Shown here in pieces: positions 22,582 to 30,951 of a stretch of DNA of 34,438 bases (the first letter of the stretch is position 1; each line of letters begins with the position of its first letter). The translations under genes were made by a program, and so were the position numbers. The notes beneath the pieces are model-generated. The model did not search any database and was not told the DNA's origin. It saw only the letters and a program-made list of their open reading frames with translations. The DNA comes from Paludibacteraceae bacterium (GTDB taxonomy: Bacteria; Bacteroidota; Bacteroidia; Bacteroidales; Paludibacteraceae): the NCBI GenBank assembly GCA_024405875.1, contig JAKSOA010000021.1:1-34438 (forward strand), given 5' to 3'.

Positions 22582-23412
22582 ATTAAGACCACTATCCGCT
22601 AATAAATTCTCCATTTCTTGTTGCACCTTCTTTGCCGCTTCTCTTGCTTTCTCTGCAAAGTCCTCGCCGTCAGAGGCGTAGATAATTGCTCTTGAAGAGT
22701 TTACAAGCAGACCGCATTGACTGTTCATACCATTATTTGCAACCTCTTGCAGGCTTCCGCCTTGAGCCCCGATACCTGGAACAAGCAGGAAGTGGTCTGG
22801 AATTATAGCCCTGATATCTTTAAGCATATCAGCCTTTGTGGCACCTACCACATACATCATATTGTCTGCGTTGCCCCATTTCTGTGAGGTTTCAAGCACC
22901 TTTTCAAATAGTCTCTTGCCTGACTCCTTATCTTCCATAAATTGGAAGTCAAATGCACCCTTGTTAGATGTAAGAGCAAGCAGTGTAACCCATTTGCCCT
23001 CGTATGTGAGGAACGGTGACACACTGTCCTCTCCCATATAAGGAGCCACAGTTACGCTGTCAAAATCCATATTTCCAAAGAATGCACGGGCATACATAGC
23101 AGACGTGTTGCCTATATCGCCACGCTTTGCATCAGCAATAATGAATTGGTCAGGATAGTTTGTTCTAATGTATTCAACAGTGCGTTCAAGTACGTCCCAT
23201 CCTTCCAATCCCATACTCTCATAAAAAGCAATATTAGGTTTATAAGCCACGCAAAGGTCAGCCGTTGCGTCAATAATCGCCTTGTTGAAACGGAACATTG
23301 CGTCCTCTTCATCAAATAAAAACTCAGGGATTTTCTGAATGTCAGTATCCAGTCCCACACAAAGGAAAGATTTTTTCCTCTTAATGTTCTCAAATAATTG
23401 CTCTCGTGTCAT
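22579..23412 (-). CDS. pyrF: orotidine 5'-phosphate decarboxylase
   Basis: 277 residues, the longer type-2 PyrF form. It decarboxylates OMP to UMP, the last step of de novo pyrimidine synthesis. The catalytic motif DAKRGD is at 94-99 (Lys96 and Asp99); CVGLDTD near the N-terminus and [11 protein letters not shown] near the C-terminus are phosphate and base-binding segments. The start overlaps the prfA stop by 4 bases (ATGA), so the genes are translationally coupled. The stop codon lies in a heptamer repeat. Confidence 0.96.
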   Translation of the reverse strand: MTREQLFENIKRKKSFLCVGLDTDIQKIPEFLFDEEDAMFRFNKAIIDATADLCVAYKPNIAFYESMGLEGWDVLERTVEYIRTNYPDQFIIADAKRGDIGNTSAMYARAFFGNMDFDSVTVAPYMGEDSVSPFLTYEGKWVTLLALTSNKGAFDFQFMEDKESGKRLFEKVLETSQKWGNADNMMYVVGATKADMLKDIRAIIPDHFLLVPGIGAQGGSLQEVANNGMNSQCGLLVNSSRAIIYASDGEDFAEKAREAAKKVQQEMENLLADSGLN

Positions 23413-24515
23413 AACTCACTCTCTTTAAGTCTCTCCGCATTCTCAGCAACAATCAGGTGGTCTATGCAGTCCTGAATATCGCCGTTCATAAATGCGTCAA
23501 GGTTATAAATTGTATATCCTATTCTATGGTCAGTAATTCTTCCTTGCGGGAAGTTGTATGTTCTGATTTTTGCACTACGGTCACCAGTTGAGACCATAGT
23601 CTTACGCCTTGATGCTATATCATCAATGTATTTCTGATGCTCTCGGTCATAAATCATTGTGCGTAAGCGTGATAAAGCCCTCTCTCTGTTCTTTGGCTGG
23701 TCTCTTGTCTCTGTACACTCAATAAGAATCTCCTCCACATTGCCGTTTACAGGATTTTTCCACATATATCTGAGTCTTACACCAGATTCCACCTTGTTTA
23801 CATTCTGACCGCCAGCACCACTGCTACGGAAAGTATCCCACTTAATCTCCCCCTCATTTATATGTACCTCAAATTCATCGGCTTCAGGCAGTACAGCCAC
23901 TGTAGCCGCCGATGTATGTACACGCCCTTGGGTTTCAGTTGCCGGCACACGCTGAACACGGTGCACGCCTGATTCATATTTCAGTATGCCATAAACACCT
24001 TCACCTGATACATTAAATATAATCTCTTTAAATCCACCTACGGCACCCTCAGTGCAACTGCTCACCTGTACGCTCCAACCCTTGCTTTCACAATACTTGC
24101 AGTACATTTTATACAAATCGCCAGCAAATAGAGCAGCCTCATCACCACCAGTTCCGCCACGAATCTCCATTACAACATTCTTACCGTCCTCAGGGTCAGC
24201 AGGAATAAGCAACAACTTGATTTCCTCTTCCAGAGTTGCTACTTGTGGCTCAAGTTCTGCAAGTTCATCCTTAGCCATCTCACGCATCTCAATATCTTGC
24301 TCATTGTCAAGTATTTGCTTTGCTTCATCAATGCTATTTAAACATTGTATATACTTATCTCTAACCTTCATCAAGGCACTCAAATCCTTATACTCCTTGG
24401 TAAGTTTTGCATACCTTTTTTGGTCTGCAATAACCCCAGGGTCAGTAATAAGCGTTGATACCTCCTCAAATCTGGATACAACACCTTCAATTCTATTTAG
24501 AATACTGTTGTTCAT
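23409..24515 (-). CDS. prfA: peptide chain release factor 1
   Basis: 368 residues. RF1 recognises UAA and UAG and triggers peptide release. The GGQ motif is at 235-237 ([15 protein letters not shown]) and the stop-codon-reading P-x-T motif is PAT at 191-193 ([14 protein letters not shown]). The N-terminal coiled-coil domain and the [15 protein letters not shown] segment (120-134) are typical. It ends in a 4-base overlap with pyrF. Between its start and the upstream purM-like gene lies the most rearranged copy of the heptamer repeat. Confidence 0.97.
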   Translation of the reverse strand: MNNSILNRIEGVVSRFEEVSTLITDPGVIADQKRYAKLTKEYKDLSALMKVRDKYIQCLNSIDEAKQILDNEQDIEMREMAKDELAELEPQVATLEEEIKLLLIPADPEDGKNVVMEIRGGTGGDEAALFAGDLYKMYCKYCESKGWSVQVSSCTEGAVGGFKEIIFNVSGEGVYGILKYESGVHRVQRVPATETQGRVHTSAATVAVLPEADEFEVHINEGEIKWDTFRSSGAGGQNVNKVESGVRLRYMWKNPVNGNVEEILIECTETRDQPKNRERALSRLRTMIYDREHQKYIDDIASRRKTMVSTGDRSAKIRTYNFPQGRITDHRIGYTIYNLDAFMNGDIQDCIDHLIVAENAERLKESEL

Positions 24516-24522
24516 AAAAATT

Positions 24523-24626
24523 CAGTTGACAGTTGAAAGATCTTTCGCTACGCTCAAGATGACGGGATGGGAGCACTGTCCACTGTCCACTATCCACTGT
24601 CCACTCATTAAGTTCACTGTCCACTA
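24523..24626. repeat. two-arm heptamer repeat with a nested element, purM-like/prfA junction
   Basis: Here the AGTTGAC arm is reduced to two units (24524-24537). The TGTCCAC arm is extended: four units at 24577-24604 (third TATCCAC) and a further unit at 24618-24624 that supplies the TAG stop of the purM-like gene. Between the arms sits an inserted stretch, about 24538-24573, with the palindrome GAAAGATCTTTC (24535-24546) and an imperfect hairpin ATCTT ... AAGAT. Confidence 0.9.
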
Positions 24627-25790
24627 GTATTTAAATGTTCCAAACTCACTGTTAATTGTTAAATGTGTATGGTCTGAGGCTTCAACTCTGCCAATGATTT
24701 GTGCGTCAATGCCAAATGACTGTGCCACATCTATAACTTTTTGTGCATTCTCTGCATCAAGGTAAACCTCAAGACGGTGTCCCATATTAAACACCTTGTA
24801 CATCTCAGCCCAATCTGTGCCGCTTTGCTCCTTAATAGTCTTGAACAGTGGAGGAACAGGGAACAGGTTATCCTTAATAACGTGTACGTTCTCCACAAAG
24901 TGCAGTACCTTGGTTTGTGCTCCGCCTGAGCAGTGAACCATTCCGTGAATATCCTTACGCATAACATCAAGCAGTTTCTTGACTACAGGTGCGTATGTAC
25001 GGGTAGGGGAGAGAACCAACTTTCCGGCGTCAAGAGGCGAATCCTTTACGCTGTCTGTAAGTTTCAAACCGCCTGAATAGACTAACTCATCGGGTACAGC
25101 GGCATCATAACTTTCAGGATATTTCTGTGCAAGATACTTTGCAAATACATCGTGGCGGGCGGATGTAAGACCGTTACTTCCCATACCGCCGTTGTACTCC
25201 TTCTCATACGTTGCCTTTCCATACGATGCAAGCCCCACGATTACATCACCAGCCTTTATGTTAGCGTTGTTTATGACATCGGAGCGTTTCATACGGCAGG
25301 TTACAGTGCTATCTACAATTATGGTACGCACTAAATCACCTACATCGGCAGTCTCGCCACCTGTGGCATATACACCTATACCCATTTCACGCAGTTCTGC
25401 AAGCAACTCATCTGTGCCGTTTATTATGGCGGAGATAACCTCTCCTGGTACTAACAGTTTGTTTCTGCCTATGGTAGAGGATACCAAAATGTTATCAACC
25501 GCACCTACGCAGATAAGGTCATCAATGTTCATTATAAGAGCATCTTGGGCAATGCCTTTCCAAACGGATAGGTCTCCCGTCTCTTTCCAATAGAGGTAGG
25601 CGAGCGATGATTTTGTGCCAGCCCCATCAGCGTGCATAATGTTGCAATACTCCGGGTCTCCACCCAAAATGTCAGGGATTATTTTACAGAATGCCTTTGG
25701 GTAAAGTCCCTTGTCAATGTTCTTAATGGCGTTATGCACGTCTTCTTTTGATGCGGACACGCCACGCATAATATACCTTGAATCGTTCAT
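24624..25790 (-). CDS. AIR synthase (PurM)-like protein
   Basis: 388 residues. PurM converts FGAM to AIR in purine synthesis using ATP. The sequence has ASKEDVHNAIKNIDKGLYPKAF, IMHADGAGTKSSLAYLYW (about 52-69), a metal and ATP-binding-type AQDALIMNIDDLICVGA, and GVYATGGETADVGD. This is the longer Bacteroidota version, often labelled AIR synthase-related; the first two segments fit true PurM activity but the exact substrate should not be assumed. It heads the purM-like/prfA/pyrF/HD/lpx series. The stop codon is supplied by the heptamer repeat. Confidence 0.85.
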   Translation of the reverse strand: MNDSRYIMRGVSASKEDVHNAIKNIDKGLYPKAFCKIIPDILGGDPEYCNIMHADGAGTKSSLAYLYWKETGDLSVWKGIAQDALIMNIDDLICVGAVDNILVSSTIGRNKLLVPGEVISAIINGTDELLAELREMGIGVYATGGETADVGDLVRTIIVDSTVTCRMKRSDVINNANIKAGDVIVGLASYGKATYEKEYNGGMGSNGLTSARHDVFAKYLAQKYPESYDAAVPDELVYSGGLKLTDSVKDSPLDAGKLVLSPTRTYAPVVKKLLDVMRKDIHGMVHCSGGAQTKVLHFVENVHVIKDNLFPVPPLFKTIKEQSGTDWAEMYKVFNMGHRLEVYLDAENAQKVIDVAQSFGIDAQIIGRVEASDHTHLTINSEFGTFKY

Positions 25791-25852
25791 AATCTACTTG
25801 ATAAATGAGAAAGGAGAAATCACTTTTCATTTTTCACTTGTTCCTTGTCCCA

Positions 25853-26686
25853 TTAATTTAATAAGTATTTATAAGTTATGGTTCCCACTTGAATGTTATT
25901 CTCAGTGGTTCCGGTGAATTTTGTCTTGAATGCGGTTTGCTCCGCTAATTTACGCATAGTGGCGTCACCTATGGTAGTGCCTTTTGCCCCGGCACGAGCG
26001 CTGATGACCTTGCCTTGCGGATTCACCTCAATCTCAACCACTATATAGCCGTCAATATTCTGATTATACGGTGGCTTTTGAGGGTTTAACGCCTTACGCC
26101 CGCCAAGGCTGTAACTTATTCCGTCAACAGAGCCGCTAACACTTCCTTGGTTTCCTTGTCCGCCTGCTATTCCCTGACCTTTAGCGGTCTCATCTGAACC
26201 TGTTCCGCCAAATCCCTTAAAGGCGTTTTTAGTTGTGGATGATGCCTTTTGTGCTCTTGCCTCCAATGCCTTGCGAGCCTCTTCCTCCTGACGACGTTTC
26301 TCCAGTTCTATCTGACGTTGGCGTCTCTCTTCGGCAAGTCTCTCCTGCTCCTTTTTGCGTTCAGCCTCTCTTTGCCTCTTAACCTCAATAGACTCTTCTG
26401 TCTCCTGTGCCACCATCTCCTGGTTTGACGGCGATGAAATATCTGGCACAGACGCCTCTTCTGATGATGTCTGGTCAAGTTCTTGCTGAATGTCACTTAA
26501 AGGTGCCGGCTCAAACAGTCCCTCTCCTGTGTAACCATCGCCGTAATTAATAGTTATTCCGTCCTCTTCGGGTGGAATAACGCTGCTAAGCCCGAAGAAG
26601 TATATGGCAAGCAAAAGAAGCAGGTGGACAAGAACTGTTCCAACCACTCCGTAAGCCTTACCTCTATTGTCTTTCTTGTTATTCAT
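25853..26686 (-). CDS. TonB-like energy transducer
   Basis: 277 residues from the ATG at 26686; a TTG 21 bases upstream is in frame but unlikely. A short cytoplasmic N-terminus is followed by one membrane segment (about 12-31, VVGTVLVHLLLLLAIYFF), an acidic periplasmic part, a long Glu/Arg/Lys-rich helical stretch (about 95-140), a Gly-rich linker and a C-terminal TonB-type domain (YIVVEIEVNPQGKVISARAG ... FTGTTENNIQVGTITYKYLLN). TonB transmits proton-motive energy to outer-membrane transporters. It overlaps exbD by 8 bases, as expected for an exbB-exbD-tonB unit. TolA is an alternative because of the charged helix, but no pal or tolB is present. Confidence 0.85.
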   Translation of the reverse strand: MNNKKDNRGKAYGVVGTVLVHLLLLLAIYFFGLSSVIPPEEDGITINYGDGYTGEGLFEPAPLSDIQQELDQTSSEEASVPDISSPSNQEMVAQETEESIEVKRQREAERKKEQERLAEERRQRQIELEKRRQEEEARKALEARAQKASSTTKNAFKGFGGTGSDETAKGQGIAGGQGNQGSVSGSVDGISYSLGGRKALNPQKPPYNQNIDGYIVVEIEVNPQGKVISARAGAKGTTIGDATMRKLAEQTAFKTKFTGTTENNIQVGTITYKYLLN

Positions 26687-27095
26687 TCTTTGCCGGCCTT
26701 GTAGCAATAACCAGTTTGAACTTGTTTTTGTTTGCTATGTCAAGTACGCGTACTACCTCTCTATAGGGGACATTCTCATCAGCGTAAAGTGCTATGTACA
26801 TTTCAGGCTCTTCTGCCACAACGCTTTGCAGGAACGGCTCTATCTCCTCAAACATAACCTGACGCTCCTTATCCTTGCCTGTGGCTACATAAAAGTTTAT
26901 CTGCTCATCAATGAAAACCCTTGTGATAGGTTTTGCCGCCGCCTGACTGCTGCTCTTTGGAAGTAACAGTTTTATGGCACTCGGCGTTACAACAGTTGAT
27001 GTTATCATAAAGAAAACCAGCAGCAGGAACACCAAGTCTGTCATTGATGACATACTGAATGATGCGTTTACCTTATTTCTTCTCTTAATTGCCAT
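26679..27095 (-). CDS. exbD: ExbD/TolR family biopolymer transport protein
   Basis: 138 residues with one N-terminal membrane segment (about 20-40) and a periplasmic domain. The essential membrane Asp20 is in SSMTDLVFLLLVFFMITS. ExbD works with ExbB as the stator that drives TonB by proton flow. Its start is one base after the exbB stop and its end overlaps the tonB-like start. Confidence 0.93.
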   Translation of the reverse strand: MAIKRRNKVNASFSMSSMTDLVFLLLVFFMITSTVVTPSAIKLLLPKSSSQAAAKPITRVFIDEQINFYVATGKDKERQVMFEEIEPFLQSVVAEEPEMYIALYADENVPYREVVRVLDIANKNKFKLVIATRPAKNE

Positions 27096-27096
27096 A

Positions 27097-27804
27097 TTAC
27101 ATAGGTTCGTTAAGAAGATCCATAAACTCCATTGTCTTCAGTTCCATCTTTTGAACCACATTGTCAAGTTTTGAAACCAGATAGTTGTATGCGAAGTATG
27201 CCACGATACCCACGATAAGACCAGCCACTGTTGTAATCATAGCGGTGTAGATACCGTTTGAGAGCACTGTTATATCAACATTATTTCCAGCGTTAGCCAT
27301 ATCAAAGAAAGCCTGTACCATACCAATCACTGTTCCAAGGAATCCGAGCATAGGGGCTCCTCCGGAAATTGTGGCAAGCATTGTGAATCCCTTCTCAAGT
27401 TTGTTGGTCTCAATGTTACCCACGTTCTCAATGGCTACCAGGACATCATTCATTGGCTTGCCCAAACGTGAGATTCCCTTCTCAATCATTCTTGATGAAG
27501 GAGTGTTGACGCTTTGGCATAGGGTGGTGGCTGCCTCTATCTTGCCATCTGTGATATAGTCTTTTATGCGGTCCATAAAGTCCTTATCCTCTTTTGATGC
27601 CTTGTGAATAACCACAAGCCTCTCAATAAAGATATATACGGCTATTATTGAGAGCAGAAGAAGCGGTATCATAATAACAGGACCACCTTTCATAGCCATA
27701 TCAAGGTAGTTCATTTCAACAACTTGCGGAGCCTCTTGTGCTACTGCGGTTGCAAGAGTGTCTGCCGTCTGTGACAGAGTGTCGGTAATGATTTGTAGTA
27801 ACAT
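27097..27804 (-). CDS. exbB: ExbB/MotA/TolQ family proton channel
   Basis: 235 residues from the ATG at 27802-27804 (MLLQIITDTLSQTADTL). The frame remains open 78 bases upstream, but that extension is translated heptamer repeat and is excluded. Three membrane segments are visible: about 34-56 (GGPVIMIPLLLLSIIAVYIFIE), then the pair around MLATISGGAPMLGFLGTVIGMVQAFFDM and IYTAMITTVAGLIVGIVAYFAYNYL, which are the conserved ExbB/TolQ helices. It forms the inner-membrane channel with ExbD. Confidence 0.93.
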   Translation of the reverse strand: MLLQIITDTLSQTADTLATAVAQEAPQVVEMNYLDMAMKGGPVIMIPLLLLSIIAVYIFIERLVVIHKASKEDKDFMDRIKDYITDGKIEAATTLCQSVNTPSSRMIEKGISRLGKPMNDVLVAIENVGNIETNKLEKGFTMLATISGGAPMLGFLGTVIGMVQAFFDMANAGNNVDITVLSNGIYTAMITTVAGLIVGIVAYFAYNYLVSKLDNVVQKMELKTMEFMDLLNEPM

Positions 27805-27813
27805 AATATAGAT

Positions 27814-27891
27814 AGTTGACAGTTGACAGTTGATAGTTGACAGTTGATAGTGATAATTCATTGTCCACTGTCCACTCTCCACTGTCCACTA
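27814..27891. repeat. two-arm heptamer repeat, pdxJ-exbB junction
   Basis: In plus-strand order: five AGTTGAC-type units (27814-27848; third and fifth AGTTGAT), a 13-base spacer, then four TGTCCAC-type units (27862-27889; third TCTCCAC). The pdxJ stop TAG (27889-27891) is supplied by the array, and the other arm ends 9 bases before the exbB start codon. Confidence 0.93.
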
Positions 27892-28602
27892 AGTTAATTG
27901 GTTTAAGTATTGTTTAATAGTCTCTTTTAATCCTAAATATAGTGCGTCTGAAATTAACGCGTGTCCTATGGATACCTCTGCAAGCGGTTTTACATTCTGT
28001 GCAAACCAAGCAAGGTTTACAAGGCTTAAATCATGCCCTGCGTTTACTTCAAGTCCGCACCCCGATGCCACCTTTGCGGCTTCCGCAAAATTCTTGACAG
28101 CAGCCTCTCTTCCGTTAAGATAGGCACTTGCGTATGGCTCTGTATATAGTTCTATACGGTTTGTCCCAGTCTTAGCGGCAGCCTCAATTATCTCACGACG
28201 TGTATCGGTGAAAATAGATGTGCGTATGCCTGCGTTTTGGAACTCTTTTACAATCTCAGTAAGGAACTCCTTGTTCTTTATTGTGTCCCATCCGGCATTT
28301 GATGTAAGCGCCTCCGGTGGGTCCGGGACAAGTGTCACCTGCGTTGGTTTAACCTCTAACACCAAATCAATGAATGATTTGCAAGGGTAACCCTCTATGT
28401 TGAACTCAGTGGTTATGTTACGCTTCAGTTCACGTACGTCTGAGTACCTGATGTGACGCTCATCGGGGCGGGGGTGAACGGTAATACCCTCAGCGCCAAA
28501 CTTCTCACAATCAAGCGCAACTTGCAGCACATTAGGCACATTACCGCCTCTTGCGTTACGCAGGGTTGCCACTTTGTTTATATTTACGCTTAACTTTGTC
28601 AT
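27889..28602 (-). CDS. pdxJ: pyridoxine 5'-phosphate synthase
   Basis: 237 residues. PdxJ condenses 1-deoxyxylulose 5-phosphate with 3-amino-2-oxopropyl phosphate to pyridoxine 5'-phosphate in the DXP-dependent vitamin B6 route. Family segments are [17 protein letters not shown] (start), [14 protein letters not shown] (about 39-52), FNIEGYPC (about 68-75) and [16 protein letters not shown] (near the end). It is first in the unit leading to exbB-exbD-tonB and is divergent from nadK. Confidence 0.96.
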   Translation of the reverse strand: MTKLSVNINKVATLRNARGGNVPNVLQVALDCEKFGAEGITVHPRPDERHIRYSDVRELKRNITTEFNIEGYPCKSFIDLVLEVKPTQVTLVPDPPEALTSNAGWDTIKNKEFLTEIVKEFQNAGIRTSIFTDTRREIIEAAAKTGTNRIELYTEPYASAYLNGREAAVKNFAEAAKVASGCGLEVNAGHDLSLVNLAWFAQNVKPLAEVSIGHALISDALYLGLKETIKQYLNQLT

Positions 28603-28633
28603 TTTTTAAGAAAAAATCGCTTACTTTGCGTAG

Positions 28634-28661
28634 CAAATATATTAACGGACAAATTTACAAA
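28634..28661 (-). promoter_or_regulatory. probable promoter of the pdxJ-exbBD-tonB unit
   Basis: On the minus strand, TATATTTG (28634-28641) is an exact -7 box. A second TATATTTG (28658-28665) supplies a TTTG at 28658-28661, 16 bases upstream, as a possible -33. The plus strand has TTACTTTG at 28621-28628, a near -7 match for nadK, next to the inverted repeat TTTGC/GCAAA (28625-28637). The two promoters would overlap. Confidence 0.5.
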
Positions 28662-28686
28662 TATATTGCGTAAAAACTCAGAATTT

Positions 28687-29580
28687 ATGGCAGAAAGTTA
28701 TTCACAAATCAAGAGTGTGGCTGTTTACGGGAGTATTATGAAACCTGGCTTTACAAAAGCGGCTGATGAACTTTTCCAAACGCTCAGGAAACACAATATA
28801 ACCATATACCTTGCACCAAAGGTCTCCGCTTTCATAGCGTCACAGGATAGTAAAGTTGTAGAGAATTGTAAAATACTGAGTGACAAGGATTTATTAAATG
28901 TTGATATGGTGTTGAGCCTTGGAGGTGACGGTACTTTCCTAAAGACTGCTCAGGCTGTCGGTGCTATTGAGTTGCCCATTCTTGGCATAAATCTTGGAAA
29001 TTTGGGATTCCTTGTTGATATAAGCGGTGGTGAGATTACCGCAGGCATTGAGGATATTCTAAAAAACGGGTTCTCAACTGAGTGCCGCTCACAACTTATG
29101 ATTCAGCCTATAGGACAGGTAACAGACCCAGGGCAGTGCATTGCTCTTAATGAGATTGCGGTTCTTAAAACAGAGACATCGTCAATGATAAAGGTTAGTG
29201 CGTATGTTAATGGAGAGTTTCTGTGTACCTATAAGTCAGACGGCCTTGTCATATCCACGCCTACAGGCTCTACCGCATACGCTATGAGCGTGGGAGCTTC
29301 CATCTTAGAACCTGAGAGTAAAGATATTCTGCTTGCTCCTGTTGCACCTCACTCACTTAACCAGCGTCCTATTGTAATCCCTGATGATAAGGTGATGGAA
29401 CTTGAGGTTGATGGTAGGAGTGATAACTTTTTGATTTCACTTGACGGACGTTCATACCACTGCAAGACAGGTTCTAAAATCAAAATTTCAAAAGCGCCGT
29501 TCTCTGTTTATGTGGCGAAACGCAAAGGGCATACATACTTTCAAACCCTACGTAATAAACTTATGTGGGGAGTAAATTGA
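28687..29580 (+). CDS. nadK: NAD kinase
   Basis: 297 residues from the ATG at 28687; an in-frame TTG 21 bases earlier is less likely because family similarity begins at MAESYSQIKSVAVYG. NadK phosphorylates NAD to NADP. The GGDGTFLK motif is at 79-86, the NEIAVLK segment and the PTGSTAYAMSVGA motif follow, then the C-terminal sheet with SLDGRSYHCKTGSKI. It is divergent from pdxJ and overlaps ruvC by one base (TGATG). Confidence 0.96.
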   Translation: MAESYSQIKSVAVYGSIMKPGFTKAADELFQTLRKHNITIYLAPKVSAFIASQDSKVVENCKILSDKDLLNVDMVLSLGGDGTFLKTAQAVGAIELPILGINLGNLGFLVDISGGEITAGIEDILKNGFSTECRSQLMIQPIGQVTDPGQCIALNEIAVLKTETSSMIKVSAYVNGEFLCTYKSDGLVISTPTGSTAYAMSVGASILEPESKDILLAPVAPHSLNQRPIVIPDDKVMELEVDGRSDNFLISLDGRSYHCKTGSKIKISKAPFSVYVAKRKGHTYFQTLRNKLMWGVN

Positions 29581-30146
29581 TGCATAATTGTAAGATATTG
29601 GGGATTGACCCCGGCACCACGGTAATGGGGCTTGGATTAATAGAGGTTTTAAGTGGAAAAGCCTCTCTTATTGCTATGTCCACCATAGATTTTAAGGATT
29701 GCAAGACTCACTATGAGAAGCTGTCAAAGATTTTCATACACGTAACAGAGGTGATTGACGCCTATCAGCCACAGGAACTTGCAATTGAAGCCCCGTTCTT
29801 TGGAAAAAACGTGCAATCAATGCTAAAACTTGGCAGGGCACAGGGGGTTGCCATCGCCGTGGCAATAAGCAAGGGACTTAACGTAACAGAATATCCTCCT
29901 CTAAAGATAAAGATGGCAATTACAGGAAACGGTGCCGCCAGTAAGGAGCAGGTGGCAGGTATGCTTGCCCGGTTCCTGAATATAAATGATGACCGTATGA
30001 ACGTCAAACTTGATGCCACAGATGCCTTAGCGGCCGCATATTGCCACTATCTTCAACTTAGCGTGCCTGTCACTAAGGCGGTGCACTATAAATCCTGGAA
30101 AGATTTTGTAAACAGGAACAGCGGCAGAGTAGAGAAGACTCAATAA
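29580..30146 (+). CDS. ruvC: Holliday junction resolvase RuvC
   Basis: 188 residues from the ATG at 29580, whose A is the last base of the nadK stop; an in-frame GTG at 29565 is less likely. RuvC is the endonuclease that cuts Holliday junctions with RuvAB. The acidic active site is visible in ILGIDPGTT, in LAIEAPFFGKNVQSMLKLGRAQG and in DATDALAAAYCH. It is translationally coupled to nadK. Its TAA is one base from the stop of convergent yebC. Confidence 0.96.
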   Translation: MHNCKILGIDPGTTVMGLGLIEVLSGKASLIAMSTIDFKDCKTHYEKLSKIFIHVTEVIDAYQPQELAIEAPFFGKNVQSMLKLGRAQGVAIAVAISKGLNVTEYPPLKIKMAITGNGAASKEQVAGMLARFLNINDDRMNVKLDATDALAAAYCHYLQLSVPVTKAVHYKSWKDFVNRNSGRVEKTQ

Positions 30147-30147
30147 A

Positions 30148-30870
30148 TTACTCTTCCGGAGCCATATTGGTATAGACGTTCTGAACGTCGTCGTCTTCCT
30201 CTATCTTATCTATGAGTTTTTGAACTGACTCACGTTGCTCTGGTGTGACGCTCTTATAGTCATTAGGAATACGCTCAAATTCAGCGCTGTTAATCTCAAA
30301 ACCGTTCTCCTCAAGATATTTTTGAATGCCTGAATAACTTTGGAAATCACCGCAGATTATAAGGTTTCCGTTCTCATCTGTGTCAATCTCCTCAACACCA
30401 AAATCAATAAGCTCAAGTTCAAGGTCATCCATTGATATGCCCTCTTTTGGAGTTACATTGAATATGCACTTGTGGTCAAAGAGGAATTGCAGACAGCCTT
30501 GTGTTCCAAGTGAGCCGCCGTGCTTTGTAAAGTAACTGCGTATGTTTGCCACCGTACGCATATTGTTGTCTGTCGCTGTCTCTACAAAGATGGCTATTCC
30601 GTGAGGACCGTAGCCTTCATAGTTAAGTTCCTTGTAATCAGCCTCATCTTTTGAAAAGGCTTTCTTGATTGCACGCTCAACATTCTCCTTAGGCATATTC
30701 TCTTTCTTAGCCTGTTGGCAAAGTACCCTAAGTCTTGGGTTCAAGTCAGGGTCACCGCCGCCTTCACGTGCCGCAATAGTGATTTGTTTACCAAGTTTTG
30801 TAAATACGCGGGCCATATTTCCCCAGCGTTTCAGCTTTGTAGCTTTTCTGTATTCAAATGCTCTTCCCAT
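30148..30870 (-). CDS. yebC: YebC/PmpR (TACO1) family protein
   Basis: 240 residues. Members were described as DNA-binding regulators and more recently as translation factors helping ribosomes through proline-rich stretches. The N-terminus MGRAFEYRKATKLKRWGNMARVFTK is the Bacteroidota form of the family start, followed by GGGDPDLNPRLRVLCQQAKKENMPKENVERAIKKA and the YEGYGPHGIAIFVE motif. It is downstream of pheT, with the heptamer repeat between, and convergent with ruvC. Confidence 0.94.
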   Translation of the reverse strand: MGRAFEYRKATKLKRWGNMARVFTKLGKQITIAAREGGGDPDLNPRLRVLCQQAKKENMPKENVERAIKKAFSKDEADYKELNYEGYGPHGIAIFVETATDNNMRTVANIRSYFTKHGGSLGTQGCLQFLFDHKCIFNVTPKEGISMDDLELELIDFGVEEIDTDENGNLIICGDFQSYSGIQKYLEENGFEINSAEFERIPNDYKSVTPEQRESVQKLIDKIEEDDDVQNVYTNMAPEE

Positions 30871-30878
30871 AATTATTT

Positions 30879-30945
30879 AATTGACAGTTGACAATTGACA
30901 GTTGACAGTGTTTATTGTCCACTGTCCACTATCCACTGTCCACTA
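30879..30945. repeat. two-arm heptamer repeat, pheT-yebC junction
   Basis: In plus-strand order: four units of A(A/G)TTGAC type (30879-30906; first and third AATTGAC), a short spacer, then four TGTCCAC-type units (30916-30943; third TATCCAC). In this copy the array starts 6 bases after the pheT stop (30952-30954) instead of forming it, and ends 8 bases before the yebC start codon. Confidence 0.93.
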
Positions 30946-30951
30946 ATTTTA

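Noticed and set aside
25821-25841. CACTTTT/CATTTTT/CACTTGT series between the tonB-like and purM-like genes
   Set aside because: Three degenerate heptamers in AT-rich sequence may be another decayed array, but they are too few and too variable to claim.
27805-27882. N-terminal extension of ExbB by 26 residues
   Set aside because: Again translated repeat array; the ATG at 27804 gives a normal ExbB.
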